Position numbers and translations under genes: made by a program. This document shows positions 53,181 through 61,875 of a stretch of 64,000 bases of DNA, one piece after another. This DNA is from Paracoccus fistulariae (GTDB lineage Bacteria > Pseudomonadota > Alphaproteobacteria > Rhodobacterales > Rhodobacteraceae). The stretch spans positions 1,832,001 to 1,896,000 of the forward strand of contig NZ_CP067136.1 in the NCBI RefSeq assembly GCF_028553785.1, read 5' to 3'. Position 1 is the first letter of the stretch. Every line of letters begins with the position of its first letter. The notes under the pieces are model-generated. The model searched no databases, was not told the DNA's origin, and was given only the letters and a program-made list of their open reading frames with translations.

Positions 53181-54292
53181 GGCGCAACCCTCCGCCCGAC
53201 CTGCTGGCCGTCGGACAGCGAATGAATGCCGCGGGTGACGATCTCATCGCCCGGCTGGATCCCGGTATCGACCGACAGGCGGCCCTGAAATGACGGCATA
53301 TGCGTGATCTGCACCTTTTCGACGGTTGCACCCTGCGGCTGTCGCAGGACGCGCCAGACATAGGACACCCCATGCTCTTCCAGCACCGCAGAGGCGGGCA
53401 GCGTGATGACCGGCTGGAATTCGGTGCCCAGGCGCGCGCGCACCAGCGCGCCCAGCCGGAAGGGCGCATCCTTGGGCAGGGTCAGATACAGGCGCCGCGT
53501 GCGGGTTGCCGTATCCGCCATCGGATCGATCCGGTCCAGCGTGGCGGGGATGACATTCTCTGGCGCCGTGCGCTGCCAGATCGAGAATGACGCATCCTCG
53601 GGCAGGCTGACCAGCGCCGATTCCGGCAGGTCGATCACGGCTTCGCGGCGATCCCCGGCCGAAAGTTGCAGCACCGCCGAACCGGCGCTGACAACCGCGC
53701 CCGGCGCCTCATAGACCGCGCTGACCACGCCGGAAAACGGCGCAACCATGGTGGCATAGCTTTCGGCGTCCTGCGCCTGCACCAGTTCCGACCTTGCCTG
53801 CCGCAGCCCGGCATCGGCTGCCGCGGCAGCGTTTTGCGCCTGTTCAAGCTGGGCGGTGGTCGCGACATTGCGCCGGGCCAGCGCGCGCGTGCGTTCCAGC
53901 GTCAGCTGCGCGGTTTCGTTCTGCACCTCGGCCGAGTCGACAGCGGCCCGCGCCGCACGGGTCGAGGCCTCAAGATCCTCGCTGGCCAGTTCCGCCAGCA
54001 CCTCGCCCCGCTGGACCCGGTCACCCAGATCGACATTCCGCGTCACCATGCGGCCAAGCGTCTGGAACGCCATTTCGACCTGCGTGCGGGACTGGACCAG
54101 CCCGGGGACCGAGCGCGCATCCTCGCCATGCCCCTCGACGATCTCGCTGACGACGGGGCGTGGCGGGCCGCTGTTTTCGGCACCGGCACTGAAATTCAGC
54201 CAGTCCGGCAGGCTCAGCGCCGAGGCCGACGTGAGCGGCATCGAAACCAGCATCAGGGCCAGAAGCGCGGCGCAGCCCCTGCGGACAGTCAT
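53177..54292 (-). CDS. RND efflux periplasmic adaptor subunit (second of two)
   Basis: This 371-residue membrane fusion protein has a signal peptide (MTVRRGCAALLALMLVSMPL... cut near SASA), a lipoyl half-domain with QTLGRMVTRNVDLGDRVQRG, a helical hairpin (about 115-170, rich in Ala/Gln) and a beta-barrel end. Start 54292 is used because it overlaps the first adaptor's stop by 4 bases (ATGA). It also overlaps the pump gene. Two different adaptors with one pump is typical of heteromeric RND systems such as those with MdtAB-like pairs. Confidence 0.92.
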   Translation of the reverse strand: MTVRRGCAALLALMLVSMPLTSASALSLPDWLNFSAGAENSGPPRPVVSEIVEGHGEDARSVPGLVQSRTQVEMAFQTLGRMVTRNVDLGDRVQRGEVLAELASEDLEASTRAARAAVDSAEVQNETAQLTLERTRALARRNVATTAQLEQAQNAAAAADAGLRQARSELVQAQDAESYATMVAPFSGVVSAVYEAPGAVVSAGSAVLQLSAGDRREAVIDLPESALVSLPEDASFSIWQRTAPENVIPATLDRIDPMADTATRTRRLYLTLPKDAPFRLGALVRARLGTEFQPVITLPASAVLEEHGVSYVWRVLRQPQGATVEKVQITHMPSFQGRLSVDTGIQPGDEIVTRGIHSLSDGQQVGRRVAP

Positions 54293-55371
54293 GGCAACAC
54301 CTCGGCCCGCTGCACCTGACGGCCCGGATAAAGCAATTGCGAGCCTGCGCCCACCACGGTCTGGCCGGGCTCGACCCCTTCGGTCAGAAAGACGATGCCG
54401 TCCACGAAACTGCCGATCCTTACCGGGGTCAAGCTGACCGAGTTGTCGGGGTTCACGATCCAGACGGCGGCATCTTCGCCCTGCCGCATCAGCGCCGTCC
54501 ACGGCACCGCGATGCCCTGATCGGCGGCGATTTCGACCTGCGCACGGACCGCAGCACCCAAAAGCGCCATATCGGAACGCACGCCGTCAATTGCGACCCG
54601 CAGCGTCACGGTGCCGCTGGCCGGATCCACCAGAGGCGAGATTTCACTGACCGTGCCGGACATGGGCGGACGCTGGATATCCAGCGTCGTCAGCTTGACA
54701 TGCGACCCAAGGGCACCGTCAAGCCGGGGGTGATCGGCGGCGGCAAAAACCGCCTCCATCCCGTCCAGCGTGGCCATGGAAAAGGCGGGCTGTGCGGCGC
54801 CGACGATCTGGCCGGGGGCGACATAACGGTCGGTGATGACGACCTGTTCGGGCGCGCGCAGCACGGTATCATCCACCGCCCGCTGCGCCTGATCCAGATT
54901 GCTTTGCGCACTTTCCAGCGCGCCATTCGCCTCGGATTCCGCCTGCACGGCATTGTCGCGCGCCGCGCGGGTGCCGACACCACGCGCCAGCAGCGCCTTG
55001 GCCCGGTCGCTGGCCTGCCTGGCCTGATCGGCCGCCGCCTGTGCCGCGGTCACGGCGGCCTGCGCCACCTGCAGGGCCTGATCCTGCTGAACCGCCTCAA
55101 GCCGCGCCAGCGCATCGCCGCGCGCGACGTAATCGCCTTCATCGGCCAGCACCTCGATCACGCGACCGCTTTGCTTGAAGCCCAGTTCAATGCTGTCCTT
55201 GGCCTCGATCGTGCCAGAGAGTTGAAAATCGGTCAGTACGGATTCTTCCTTCACCTCGACCATTTCGACGCGCAGAAGATCGGATTGCGCAGATGCGCCA
55301 TTGGCAATGACAGAAAAAGATAAACAGAATGCTACAACGGCAAGCTGGTGCCCCAGCCGAAATTCAATCAT
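54289..55371 (-). CDS. RND efflux periplasmic adaptor subunit (first of two)
   Basis: This 360-residue adaptor has an N-terminal hydrophobic signal (LAVVAFCLSFSVIANGASAQ), a lipoyl domain around IELGFKQSGRVIEVLADEGD, an Ala/Gln-rich hairpin (about 85-165) and a beta-barrel with APGQIVGAAQPAFSMATLDG. I use ATG 55371, after GGGGCG; ATG 55392 is an alternative start. It begins the efflux operon; a structured intergenic region lies upstream (55401-55433). No regulator is encoded beside it. Confidence 0.9.
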   Translation of the reverse strand: MIEFRLGHQLAVVAFCLSFSVIANGASAQSDLLRVEMVEVKEESVLTDFQLSGTIEAKDSIELGFKQSGRVIEVLADEGDYVARGDALARLEAVQQDQALQVAQAAVTAAQAAADQARQASDRAKALLARGVGTRAARDNAVQAESEANGALESAQSNLDQAQRAVDDTVLRAPEQVVITDRYVAPGQIVGAAQPAFSMATLDGMEAVFAAADHPRLDGALGSHVKLTTLDIQRPPMSGTVSEISPLVDPASGTVTLRVAIDGVRSDMALLGAAVRAQVEIAADQGIAVPWTALMRQGEDAAVWIVNPDNSVSLTPVRIGSFVDGIVFLTEGVEPGQTVVGAGSQLLYPGRQVQRAEVLP

Positions 55372-55400
55372 ACCACGCCCCGTCGTTGTCATAGACAAGA

Positions 55401-55433
55401 TGTAAAAGCAGGGAGCTTTTACAAGCCCCCTGC
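55401..55433 (-). terminator. Terminator after kynU, overlapping an alternative palindrome
   Basis: On the minus strand, GCAGGGGGCTT-GTAA-AAGCTCCCTGC (11-bp stem with one G-U pair) is followed by TTTTA, fitting a Rho-independent terminator for kynU. The same bases also form an exclusive 9-bp inverted repeat (TGTAAAAGC / GCTTTTACA, 55401-55423). It is 9 to 30 bases upstream of the alternative adaptor start, so it may double as a regulatory site. Confidence 0.7.
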
Positions 55434-55435
55434 CC

Positions 55436-56626
55436 TTACGTTACCGCCGCTTTTTGATGAAAATCCGGTCTATTCCACGTGCGATTGGCCAGAATATCGG
55501 CCAGAATATCGACCGCATGGGCCACATCGTCCAAATCGTTATAAAGCGGCGCAAAGCCGAAACGCAGCACATCGGGGGCGCGAAAATCGCCGATCACGCC
55601 CCGCGCGATCAGCGCCTGCATCACCGCATAGCCATCGGGATGGCGGAAACTGACCTGAGATCCGCGCTGCGACGGATCCCGTGGTGAATTCAGCGTGACC
55701 TCGGGGCAATTCGCCTCGACCCCGGCGATGAAGGCCTGGGTCAGGTCGATGGATCGTGCGCGCAGATCGGCCATGTCCACATCGTCCCAAACGTCCAGCG
55801 CCGCATCCAGCGCCGCCATGGCGATCACCGGCGGCGTGCCGACGCGCATCCGCTCGATCCCTGCTGCCGGACGATACTCCATGTCAAAGGCGAAGGGCGC
55901 GGCGTGACCCATCCAGCCCTGCAGGATCGGCTGCGCCTGTTCGGCAAGATCGGGATTTGTCCAGATAAAGGCCGGCGCGCCCGGCCCGCCATTGAGGTAT
56001 TTATAGGTGCAGCCGACGGCAAAATCCGCCCCGCAGCCCAGCAGGTCCACATCCACCGCCCCCGCCGAATGCGCCAGATCCCAGACCGTCAGCGCGCCGT
56101 GGCGATGGGCCTTTTCGGTCAGCGCCTTCATGTCATGGCGGCGGCCCGTGCGGTAATCGACCTCGGTGATCATCAGCACCGCCAGATCGTCACTTATCGC
56201 ATCCGCGACCTGTTCCGGGGCAACGACCCGCAATTCGGCATCGACCGCCTTTGCCAGCCCTTCCGCAACATAGAGATCCGAGGGGAAATTGCCGCTGTCG
56301 GACAGGATCACCCGGCGATCCGGGCGCAGGGCGCGCGCGGCGCTGACCGCCTGAAACACCTTGATGGACAGCGTATCGCCCATCACCACCTGCCCCGGTC
56401 CCGCGCCGATCAGCCGGGCGATTCGGTCGCCCACCTTGCGCGGCTGGACATACCAGCCCGCCTTGTTCCAGCCCGTGATCAGCATCTGCGACCACTCATC
56501 CGTCATCATATCGGCAACGCGACGCGCGGCATCCCTGGGCATCGGCCCCAAAGAGTTTCCATCCAGATAGGTCACGCCCTCTGGCAAGTGAAATGCCCGG
56601 CGCGTATTGGTGAAATCAGTCGGCAT
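55436..56626 (-). CDS. kynU: Kynureninase
   Basis: KynU (396 residues) is a PLP enzyme cleaving L-kynurenine to anthranilate and alanine in tryptophan breakdown. Family signatures are GVTYLDGNSLGPMPRDAARR at the start, the PLP-lysine stretch CTYKYLNGGPGAPAFIW with Lys209, and GWMGHAAPFAFDMEYRPAAG. Length is normal. It diverges from a probable arylformamidase gene, so the two give the last steps from N-formylkynurenine to anthranilate; tryptophan dioxygenase is not in the window. Confidence 0.95.
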   Translation of the reverse strand: MPTDFTNTRRAFHLPEGVTYLDGNSLGPMPRDAARRVADMMTDEWSQMLITGWNKAGWYVQPRKVGDRIARLIGAGPGQVVMGDTLSIKVFQAVSAARALRPDRRVILSDSGNFPSDLYVAEGLAKAVDAELRVVAPEQVADAISDDLAVLMITEVDYRTGRRHDMKALTEKAHRHGALTVWDLAHSAGAVDVDLLGCGADFAVGCTYKYLNGGPGAPAFIWTNPDLAEQAQPILQGWMGHAAPFAFDMEYRPAAGIERMRVGTPPVIAMAALDAALDVWDDVDMADLRARSIDLTQAFIAGVEANCPEVTLNSPRDPSQRGSQVSFRHPDGYAVMQALIARGVIGDFRAPDVLRFGFAPLYNDLDDVAHAVDILADILANRTWNRPDFHQKAAVT

Positions 56627-56685
56627 GTGAGCCCTCCCCAGCGAAACCTATCAGCGCATCCCGGCAACTGAAAGAGGAGTCAGCC

Positions 56686-57471
56686 ATGCCCTATCAGGTC
56701 AAAGACTGGAACGACGCCTATTCGAATTTTGCCTATATTCCGGATGCCGAACAGATCGTTGTACGAATGCAGCAGCAGGCGCAGGAATTCTGCCTGCAGC
56801 ATCCGCCACAACCGCTGGGCGGTGGGCGCCTGTTTCTGCCCGACGGTCCGGCCAAGGGTCTGGCCGTGTTCATTCATGGCGGATACTGGTCCGAACCCTA
56901 TCCAGATCTGTGGTCGCATCTGGCGGCGGGGCCTTTTGCGCAGGGCTGGGCGGTGGCGATCCCTGCCTATCAGCTTGCGCCAAAGGTACGGGTTGCGGAT
57001 ATGGCCGTGGAACTGGCGGGCATCATTGGTCAGGCGGCATCGCGGGTGGATGGCCCTCTGGCGCTGACCGGCCATTCGGCGGGCGGTCATCTGGCTGCAC
57101 GGCTGATCTGCGGCGATCTTCTGGGATCCGAACTGCTCGCACGGGTGCAAAGCTGCGTCCCGATCTCTCCCATTGCGGATCTTCGGCCGATCCTGCGAAC
57201 CGAAATGAACAGCGTGATCGGGCTGGATGAGGCCGAGGCCGCGCATGAAAGCCCCATCTTCCTGACCCCACATCCGGGCATTCCCGTGACCTGCTGGGTC
57301 GGCGGGGATGAGCGGCCCGAATTCCTGCGACAGGCAAGGCTCTTGGCCGATATCTGGGCCGGGCTGGGTGGCCCGACCGATTGCGTTATCGACGCGGGGC
57401 GCAATCACATGACGGTGCTGGAAGGTCTTTGTGATCCGGGCAGCCCGCTGACGCGCTGCCTGATCGCCTGA
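56686..57471 (+). CDS. Alpha/beta hydrolase, probable arylformamidase (N-formylkynurenine formamidase)
   Basis: This 261-residue hydrolase has the oxyanion motif HGGYW at residues 64-68, typical of arylformamidases, and the nucleophile elbow GHSAGG with Ser131. It ends GRNHMTVLEGL, placing the catalytic His late. Arylformamidases open N-formylkynurenine to kynurenine, and the divergent kynU next door supports this; related esterases cannot be ruled out. The ATG follows AGAGGAG. Its stop abuts that of the YbaK gene. Confidence 0.87.
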   Translation: MPYQVKDWNDAYSNFAYIPDAEQIVVRMQQQAQEFCLQHPPQPLGGGRLFLPDGPAKGLAVFIHGGYWSEPYPDLWSHLAAGPFAQGWAVAIPAYQLAPKVRVADMAVELAGIIGQAASRVDGPLALTGHSAGGHLAARLICGDLLGSELLARVQSCVPISPIADLRPILRTEMNSVIGLDEAEAAHESPIFLTPHPGIPVTCWVGGDERPEFLRQARLLADIWAGLGGPTDCVIDAGRNHMTVLEGLCDPGSPLTRCLIA

Positions 57472-57942
57472 TCACAGGGTAAAATCCGCCACCGTCGCGC
57501 CGGTCAGCGCCAAAAGCCGCTGCGGCGAGATCGCAAAGATATGTCGCGGCGTCCCGGCGGCGGCCCAGACCTGCGCGAAATCCAGCAGGCGCGGATCGAA
57601 ATAGGCGGTGATGGGCCGCAGATGCCCCACCGGGGCAACGCCGCCAATGGCAAATCCGGTTTCCTCGCGGATCAGCGTGGCATCCGCCTTGCCCAGAGGC
57701 TGCCCTGCCACGGCCGAGGCCTTGGCCGCATCGACCCGATTGCCGCCCGCCGTCAGGAAAAGCAGGACATGGCCGCTCTCTTCGCCCCGGAAAATGATGG
57801 ATTTGGCGATCTGATCGACCTCGCAGCCCGCCGCGCGGGCCGCATCTTCGGCGGTGCGGGTCGTTTCCGACATCTCCAGCACCTCGACCGGTTCTTGCGC
57901 GGCCTCCAGCGCCGCCTTCACCCGCTTCAGACTTTTGCTCAT
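57472..57942 (-). CDS. YbaK/EbsC-type aminoacyl-tRNA deacylase
   Basis: This 156-residue protein removes mischarged amino acids from tRNA (prolyl-tRNA editing-like domain). The family stretch EVDQIAKSIIFRGEESGHVL, the catalytic Lys in IAKSIIF, and later GGVAPVGHLRPITAYFDPRL fit. Start 57942 follows GGCGGGC weakly; earlier in-frame residues are arginine-rich and discarded. Which tRNA is edited cannot be told. Confidence 0.9.
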   Translation of the reverse strand: MSKSLKRVKAALEAAQEPVEVLEMSETTRTAEDAARAAGCEVDQIAKSIIFRGEESGHVLLFLTAGGNRVDAAKASAVAGQPLGKADATLIREETGFAIGGVAPVGHLRPITAYFDPRLLDFAQVWAAAGTPRHIFAISPQRLLALTGATVADFTL

Positions 57943-58015
57943 GCCCGCCCCCTTCTTGCGTCGCGGCAAACCTAGCTGTCGGCTGCGGGCTTGGAAAGCC
58001 GGGGCGGAAACAGAA

Positions 58016-58043
58016 AAAGGGCGCCGGTCCCGCGGCGCCCTTT
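58016..58043 (-). terminator. Terminator after wrbA
   Basis: Arms AAAGGGCGCC and GGCGCCCTTT (10 bp, perfect) flank 8 bases; on the minus strand the stem is followed by TTTTTCTGTTT. It starts 17 bases after the wrbA stop and separates it from the YbaK gene. Confidence 0.9.
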
Positions 58044-58059
58044 CAGACATGTCAGGAGA

Positions 58060-58659
58060 TCAGCCGAACAGCTTGGCTGCGGTATCGGCCACGCGGCGGC
58101 CCATATAACGGGCGCCGTCCAGGTCTTCGGCTTCGGGCTGGCGGCTGCCATCGCCACCGGCGATCGTGGTGGCACCATAAGGCGCCCCGCCGAGGACCTT
58201 GGAATTATCCATCTGCGCCTGGAACCCGTAATCCAGACCCACAACCGTCATGCCGAAATGCAGCAGGTTGGTGATGACGGAAAACAGCGTCGTTTCCTGC
58301 CCGCCATGCTGCGTCGCGGTCGAGGTGAAGGCCGCGCCCACCTTGCCGTTCAGCGCGCCGCGCGCCCAGAGCCCGCCTGCCTGATCCAGGAAATTCGCCA
58401 TCTGGCTGCTCATCCGGCCAAAGCGGGTGCCGGTGCCGACCACGATGGCATCATAGTTTTCCAGATCGGCGATTTGCGCCACCGGCGCCGCCTGATCCAG
58501 CTTGTAATGCGCATTGCGGGCGACCTCTTCCGGCACCAGTTCCGGGACGCGCTTGATATCGACGGTGGCACCGGCGCTGCGTGCGCCTTCGGCGACAGCC
58601 TCGGCCATCTGCTCGATATGGCCATAGGCCGAGTAATAGAGAACCAGAACCTTGGTCAT
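58060..58659 (-). CDS. wrbA: NAD(P)H:quinone oxidoreductase WrbA
   Basis: WrbA (199 residues) is a tetrameric flavodoxin-like FMN enzyme reducing quinones by two electrons. The FMN loop is [20 protein letters not shown], and [20 protein letters not shown] and [20 protein letters not shown] complete the family pattern. Length is normal. It is the third quinone-reduction-type gene in the window but stands apart from the island at 34-41 kb. Confidence 0.96.
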   Translation of the reverse strand: MTKVLVLYYSAYGHIEQMAEAVAEGARSAGATVDIKRVPELVPEEVARNAHYKLDQAAPVAQIADLENYDAIVVGTGTRFGRMSSQMANFLDQAGGLWARGALNGKVGAAFTSTATQHGGQETTLFSVITNLLHFGMTVVGLDYGFQAQMDNSKVLGGAPYGATTIAGGDGSRQPEAEDLDGARYMGRRVADTAAKLFG

Positions 58660-59088
58660 CCGTCCGCTCCTTTTTTTCCATTCAGGGAAGATTTCTTGCC
58701 AGCGACATAGGACAGGGCGATCGCTGCTGTGAAGTCACGACAAGGGAAACGCCGGGTTCGAAAAATCAGATCGCATTCGCAATATTCTGTCGAAATGATT
58801 TCAACGGGATGGTCGAAAACGCTTTCATGCCATCAATTTTGAGTGTACATTTATCTAGCGCGTCACGCGCCCAAGCTAAGACCATGGTCACCTTAACGAT
58901 GTGTATTGTTCAAGTAAATTTAAGCCGAAAGACGCGATTTTTGCCGGTTACCTGATGTTGACGAAAGCGCCTGTGATTGCAGGCGGGAAGTTCCGGTATC
59001 TTGCCTTATGGGGACCATGACCACGCTTGGTTGGTTGCGCCGTGAATCAGGCGGTTGGCGCAGATCGTCTGGTGAAATCGCAACTGCA
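58660..59088. other. Gene-free stretch upstream of a small-RNA candidate
   Basis: This 430-bp stretch contains the wrbA promoter side and then an AT-richer part (about 58750-58960). No frame with a ribosome site and reasonable composition is visible. A short GCCTG/CAGGC hairpin lies near 58970-58985, and TTGACG at 58959-58964 could be a -35, but no matching -10 is convincing. Confidence 0.55.
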
Positions 59089-59174
59089 CATCGCTCCGCC
59101 TCTGTCCTTTTCGGCTTAGGCACAGGCGATGAGAGGAAACGCCCCGCACCTCCTCCCGCGGGGCGTTTCTTTTT
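59089..59174 (+). ncRNA. Candidate small RNA ending in a CCUCCUCCC-loop hairpin
   Basis: Two adjacent hairpins are visible: an imperfect one with CATCGC/GCGATG outer stem (59089-59131) and a perfect one at 59137-59168 whose loop holds CCTCCTCCC, followed by T-rich sequence. Rhodobacter cuckoo/CcsR RNAs have two hairpins with CCUCCUCCC loops; here only the second loop has the motif and no DUF1127 gene is adjacent. The 5' end and promoter are not known. Confidence 0.45.
59137..59174 (+). terminator. Rho-independent terminator with CCTCCTCCC loop
   Basis: The perfect 11-bp stem AAACGCCCCGC / GCGGGGCGTTT encloses the ten-base loop A-CCTCCTCCC and is followed by CTTTTT. It is one of the strongest terminators in the window yet follows no annotated gene on the plus strand. 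Confidence 0.92.
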
Positions 59175-59260
59175 GCGGCACGGCCCGGCAGGATGGTTCC
59201 ACCTGCGCATTCTTGCCGCTATGACGGGGCATCGCGACAGTTGCCCCGAAAGGAACGGCC

Positions 59261-59602
59261 ATGGATGTTTACACTTTGCTGGTTCAGGTCGGCCGCAATG
59301 CCGGGGACGGGCTGCCCGATGGCGCCACCGGGGCCGCGCTGGTCTGCTATGCCTCGGGCAAGGATGAGGCCGAGGCCGTGCGTGAAACCGTCGCCATCCT
59401 GAAACAGGCCGATCTGGCACCGCTGGATGTCACCGGCTACGGCAGTCTGGATGAACGCCTGTCCGAAGGGCATGAGATCGATCAGGACGAACGTGACCTG
59501 ATGCAGCGCGCGCTGGACGAAAATTCGGTCATCATCGCGCAGATGCAGCCCTTTTTTAAAGGCTGCGACGGCGCGGCAGATGAGGACGGCCCCCTGCACT
59601 GA
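59261..59602 (+). CDS. Small acidic cytoplasmic protein of unknown function
   Basis: This 113-residue protein starts MDVYTLLVQVGRNAGDGLPD and is rich in Asp and Glu, with a helical middle (DEAEAVRETVAILKQADLAP) and a C-terminal LMQRALDENSVIIAQMQPFF stretch. It has no signal peptide or membrane segment. The ATG follows GAAAGGAAC. No family is recognised, but composition and start signal support a real gene. Confidence 0.75.
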   Translation: MDVYTLLVQVGRNAGDGLPDGATGAALVCYASGKDEAEAVRETVAILKQADLAPLDVTGYGSLDERLSEGHEIDQDERDLMQRALDENSVIIAQMQPFFKGCDGAADEDGPLH

Positions 59603-59769
59603 TCGCCGCTGCCCGATTGCGGCGCGCGCGGCGAAAAATCCCCGGAATGCGCGGCAAAATTCGGATGGCAGCCTGATGCTGTTCGGGTGATGTTACCCTA
59701 TTCAACCGGTGTCTGTTTCGTTACACTGCCTCACAATAACAACTGAAGCAGTCACAAACAGGCGATTAC

Positions 59770-61032
59770 ATGAATTTATCCCGCTTCATTCTGACCACCG
59801 CGCTGGTGGGCGCAGTGGCCGCATGTGCAAGCCCGATGAACCGCAGCCCGGGGGGCATGTCCTCGGCCACGCTGCCCGAACCCGCCCCGATTCCCGCCGC
59901 CTCTGCGGGGGATGAGGCCGGTCTGCAGCGCTTCGTTCAAAGTTTCCGCTCGCGCGCATTGGCCTCGGGCGTGTCGGCCACGACCTATGACCGCGCGATG
60001 CGGATCGCGCGCTATAATCCCGACGTGATCCGGCTGGACCGCAAACAGGCCGAATTCTCGCGCCCGGTCTGGCTGTATCTGGACAGCGCCGTCTCGGATG
60101 CCCGTATCGGCACCGGGCGCGAAAAGGCCTCGCAGCTCAACAGCACCATGTCGGCCATCGAATCCCGCTACGGCGTGCCGCGAGAGATCGTACTGGCCGT
60201 CTGGGGGATGGAATCGAATTTCGGCGCCAATCGCGGCAAGATGCAGATCATCCCCTCGCTGACGACGCTGGCCTATGACGGTCGCCGGGGCGAGATGTTC
60301 CAGAACCAGCTGATCGCCGCGCTGCGCATCCTGCAGGCGGGCGATATCAACCCGGAAAACATGCTGGGCAGCTGGGCCGGGGCGATGGGCCATACGCAGT
60401 TCATGCCGACCTCTTATCTGGAATATGCGGTCGATTTCACCGGCGATGGCCGCCGCGACATCTGGTCGGACAATCCGACCGACGCGCTGGCATCGACGGC
60501 CGCCTATCTGGCGCGCAACGGCTGGCGTCGGGGCGAGGCATGGGGCGCGGAAGTGCGGCTGCCCTCGGGCTTCAACATGGGCCAGATCGGCAAGAAGACC
60601 CGCAAATCCACGGGCACTTGGGCATCGCAGGGCGTGACCCGGATCGGTGGCGGCGCGCTGCCCTCGGGCAATGGCTCGATCATCATGCCCGCGGGCGCGA
60701 ATGGTCCGGCCTTCCTGATCCTGGACAATTTCCGGGCGCTGCTGCGCTATAACAACTCGGACAATTATGCGCTTGGCGTGTCCTTCCTGGGCGAACGGAT
60801 TGCCGGTCGCTCGGGCATTCAGGGATCCTGGCCGCGCAACGACCGTCCGCTGTCAACGGCGGAACGCAAGGAAATCCAGCAGCGCCTGCGCGCCAAGGGT
60901 TTCTATAATGACGAAATCGACGGGCTCTTCGGATCCGGCACGATGGAAGCCGTGGCAGCCTATCAGCGCTCTATCGGTGTCACGCCCGACGGCTATCCGA
61001 CCTCGATCCTTCTGGGTCAGTTGCGGCGCTGA
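59770..61032 (+). CDS. Lytic murein transglycosylase lipoprotein with peptidoglycan-binding domain (MltB-like)
   Basis: This 420-residue outer-membrane lipoprotein has lipobox VAAC (Cys19). The MltB/SLT3-type catalytic domain spans about 50-330, with catalytic Glu148 in VWGMESNFGANRGKMQ and the stretches AGAMGHTQFMPTSYL and NGWRRGEAWG. A PG_binding_1 domain ends the protein (about 360-420, IQQRLRAKGFYNDEIDGLFG). It cleaves glycan strands to 1,6-anhydro-MurNAc products, the type of sugar the MurQ locus could recycle. Confidence 0.94.
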   Translation: MNLSRFILTTALVGAVAACASPMNRSPGGMSSATLPEPAPIPAASAGDEAGLQRFVQSFRSRALASGVSATTYDRAMRIARYNPDVIRLDRKQAEFSRPVWLYLDSAVSDARIGTGREKASQLNSTMSAIESRYGVPREIVLAVWGMESNFGANRGKMQIIPSLTTLAYDGRRGEMFQNQLIAALRILQAGDINPENMLGSWAGAMGHTQFMPTSYLEYAVDFTGDGRRDIWSDNPTDALASTAAYLARNGWRRGEAWGAEVRLPSGFNMGQIGKKTRKSTGTWASQGVTRIGGGALPSGNGSIIMPAGANGPAFLILDNFRALLRYNNSDNYALGVSFLGERIAGRSGIQGSWPRNDRPLSTAERKEIQQRLRAKGFYNDEIDGLFGSGTMEAVAAYQRSIGVTPDGYPTSILLGQLRR

Positions 61033-61095
61033 TCTTGACCACCGGTGTGGCCGGAAACCGGCCACCCGCCACTTCACTGCACAGGAGATCCCCGA

Positions 61096-61332
61096 GTGAC
61101 CAAATACTTCCTTCTTACCGGCGTGGCGATTGCGGCACTGGCTGGCTGTTCGCCGAAAGACTATGAATCGGCCCCGGTCACGCTGGAAACTCCGCAAGGT
61201 CCGGTTGTCTGCCAGCTTTATACCAAAAGCAGGCTGGACTGGGACCGCTCGGTGACGCGCCCCAATACGATGAGCGTCGATGTCGCCGATGCCCTGTGCG
61301 AAGAAGAAGGCCGCCGCCAGCAGCGCAACTGA
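61096..61332 (+). CDS. Small lipoprotein of unknown function
   Basis: This 78-residue lipoprotein uses a GTG start after ACAGGAGAT (61081-61089). The lipobox is LAGC with Cys18, followed by a short polar domain with two further cysteines (VVCQLYT and ADALCEEEG) that could pair. It lies 63 bases after the transglycosylase on the same strand. No family is recognised. Confidence 0.8.
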   Translation: MTKYFLLTGVAIAALAGCSPKDYESAPVTLETPQGPVVCQLYTKSRLDWDRSVTRPNTMSVDVADALCEEEGRRQQRN

Positions 61333-61377
61333 TCGGATAGGGGCATGGCCGCAGATCGCGCGGCCATGCCGACCCCG

Positions 61378-61875
61378 TCACCGCAGACGCGTGCGGAAGC
61401 TTTCAATGACGCTGGCGTAAACGTCGCGCTTGAAGGGCACGATATTGTCCAGCAGATCATCCGCCTTGATCCAGCACCACTTGTCGAATTCGGGATGCTC
61501 GGTCTCGATTCGGATATCGCGATCCTCGCCCTTGAAGCGCATCAGGAACCACTTCTGGCGCTGGCCGCCATATTTGCCCTTCCAGATCTTGCCGACCATC
61601 TCATCGGGCAGATCGTAATACAGCCAATCGGGTGTTTCGCCCAGCAGATCGACCTGATCCGGCGTTACCCCGGTTTCCTCGACCAGTTCGCGCAGCGCCG
61701 CCTGTTTCGGCGTTTCGCCCTTGTCGATCCCGCCCTGCGGCATCTGCCAGGCGCCGGGCATCTCGATGCGCTGGCCCGCAAAGACGCGACCGTCATCATT
61801 GATCAGCACGACACCTGCGCAGGCACGATAGGGCAACCCGCCCGGGCCGGTTCTTTCCGTCGCCGGATCACTCAT
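61378..61875 (-). CDS. rppH: RNA pyrophosphohydrolase RppH (Nudix)
   Basis: RppH (165 residues) removes pyrophosphate from mRNA 5' ends to start decay, or hydrolyses dinucleoside polyphosphates. The Nudix box is [17 protein letters not shown] followed by VEETGV, and [12 protein letters not shown] and [15 protein letters not shown] fit the RppH/NudH subgroup. Start 61875 overlaps the ctpA end by 8 bases; the longer upstream frame lies in ctpA and is discarded. Confidence 0.93.
   Translation of the reverse strand: MSDPATERTGPGGLPYRACAGVVLINDDGRVFAGQRIEMPGAWQMPQGGIDKGETPKQAALRELVEETGVTPDQVDLLGETPDWLYYDLPDEMVGKIWKGKYGGQRQKWFLMRFKGEDRDIRIETEHPEFDKWCWIKADDLLDNIVPFKRDVYASVIESFRTRLR

Noticed and set aside
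50358..53225. A plus-strand open frame of about 955 codons opposite the RND pump gene
   Set aside because: It lies wholly antisense to a convincing pump gene and is His/Arg/Asp/Gly-rich, a typical shadow of a GC-rich gene; no domain or ribosome site is seen.
58753..58766. A tRNA T-arm-like stretch (GGGTTCGAAAA)
   Set aside because: No acceptor, D or anticodon stem can be built around it, so it is not a tRNA or tmRNA end.
59008..59367. A 119-codon plus-strand frame starting MGTMTTLGWLRRESGG
   Set aside because: It reads through the strong CCTCCTCCC terminator and overlaps the better-supported gene at 59261.
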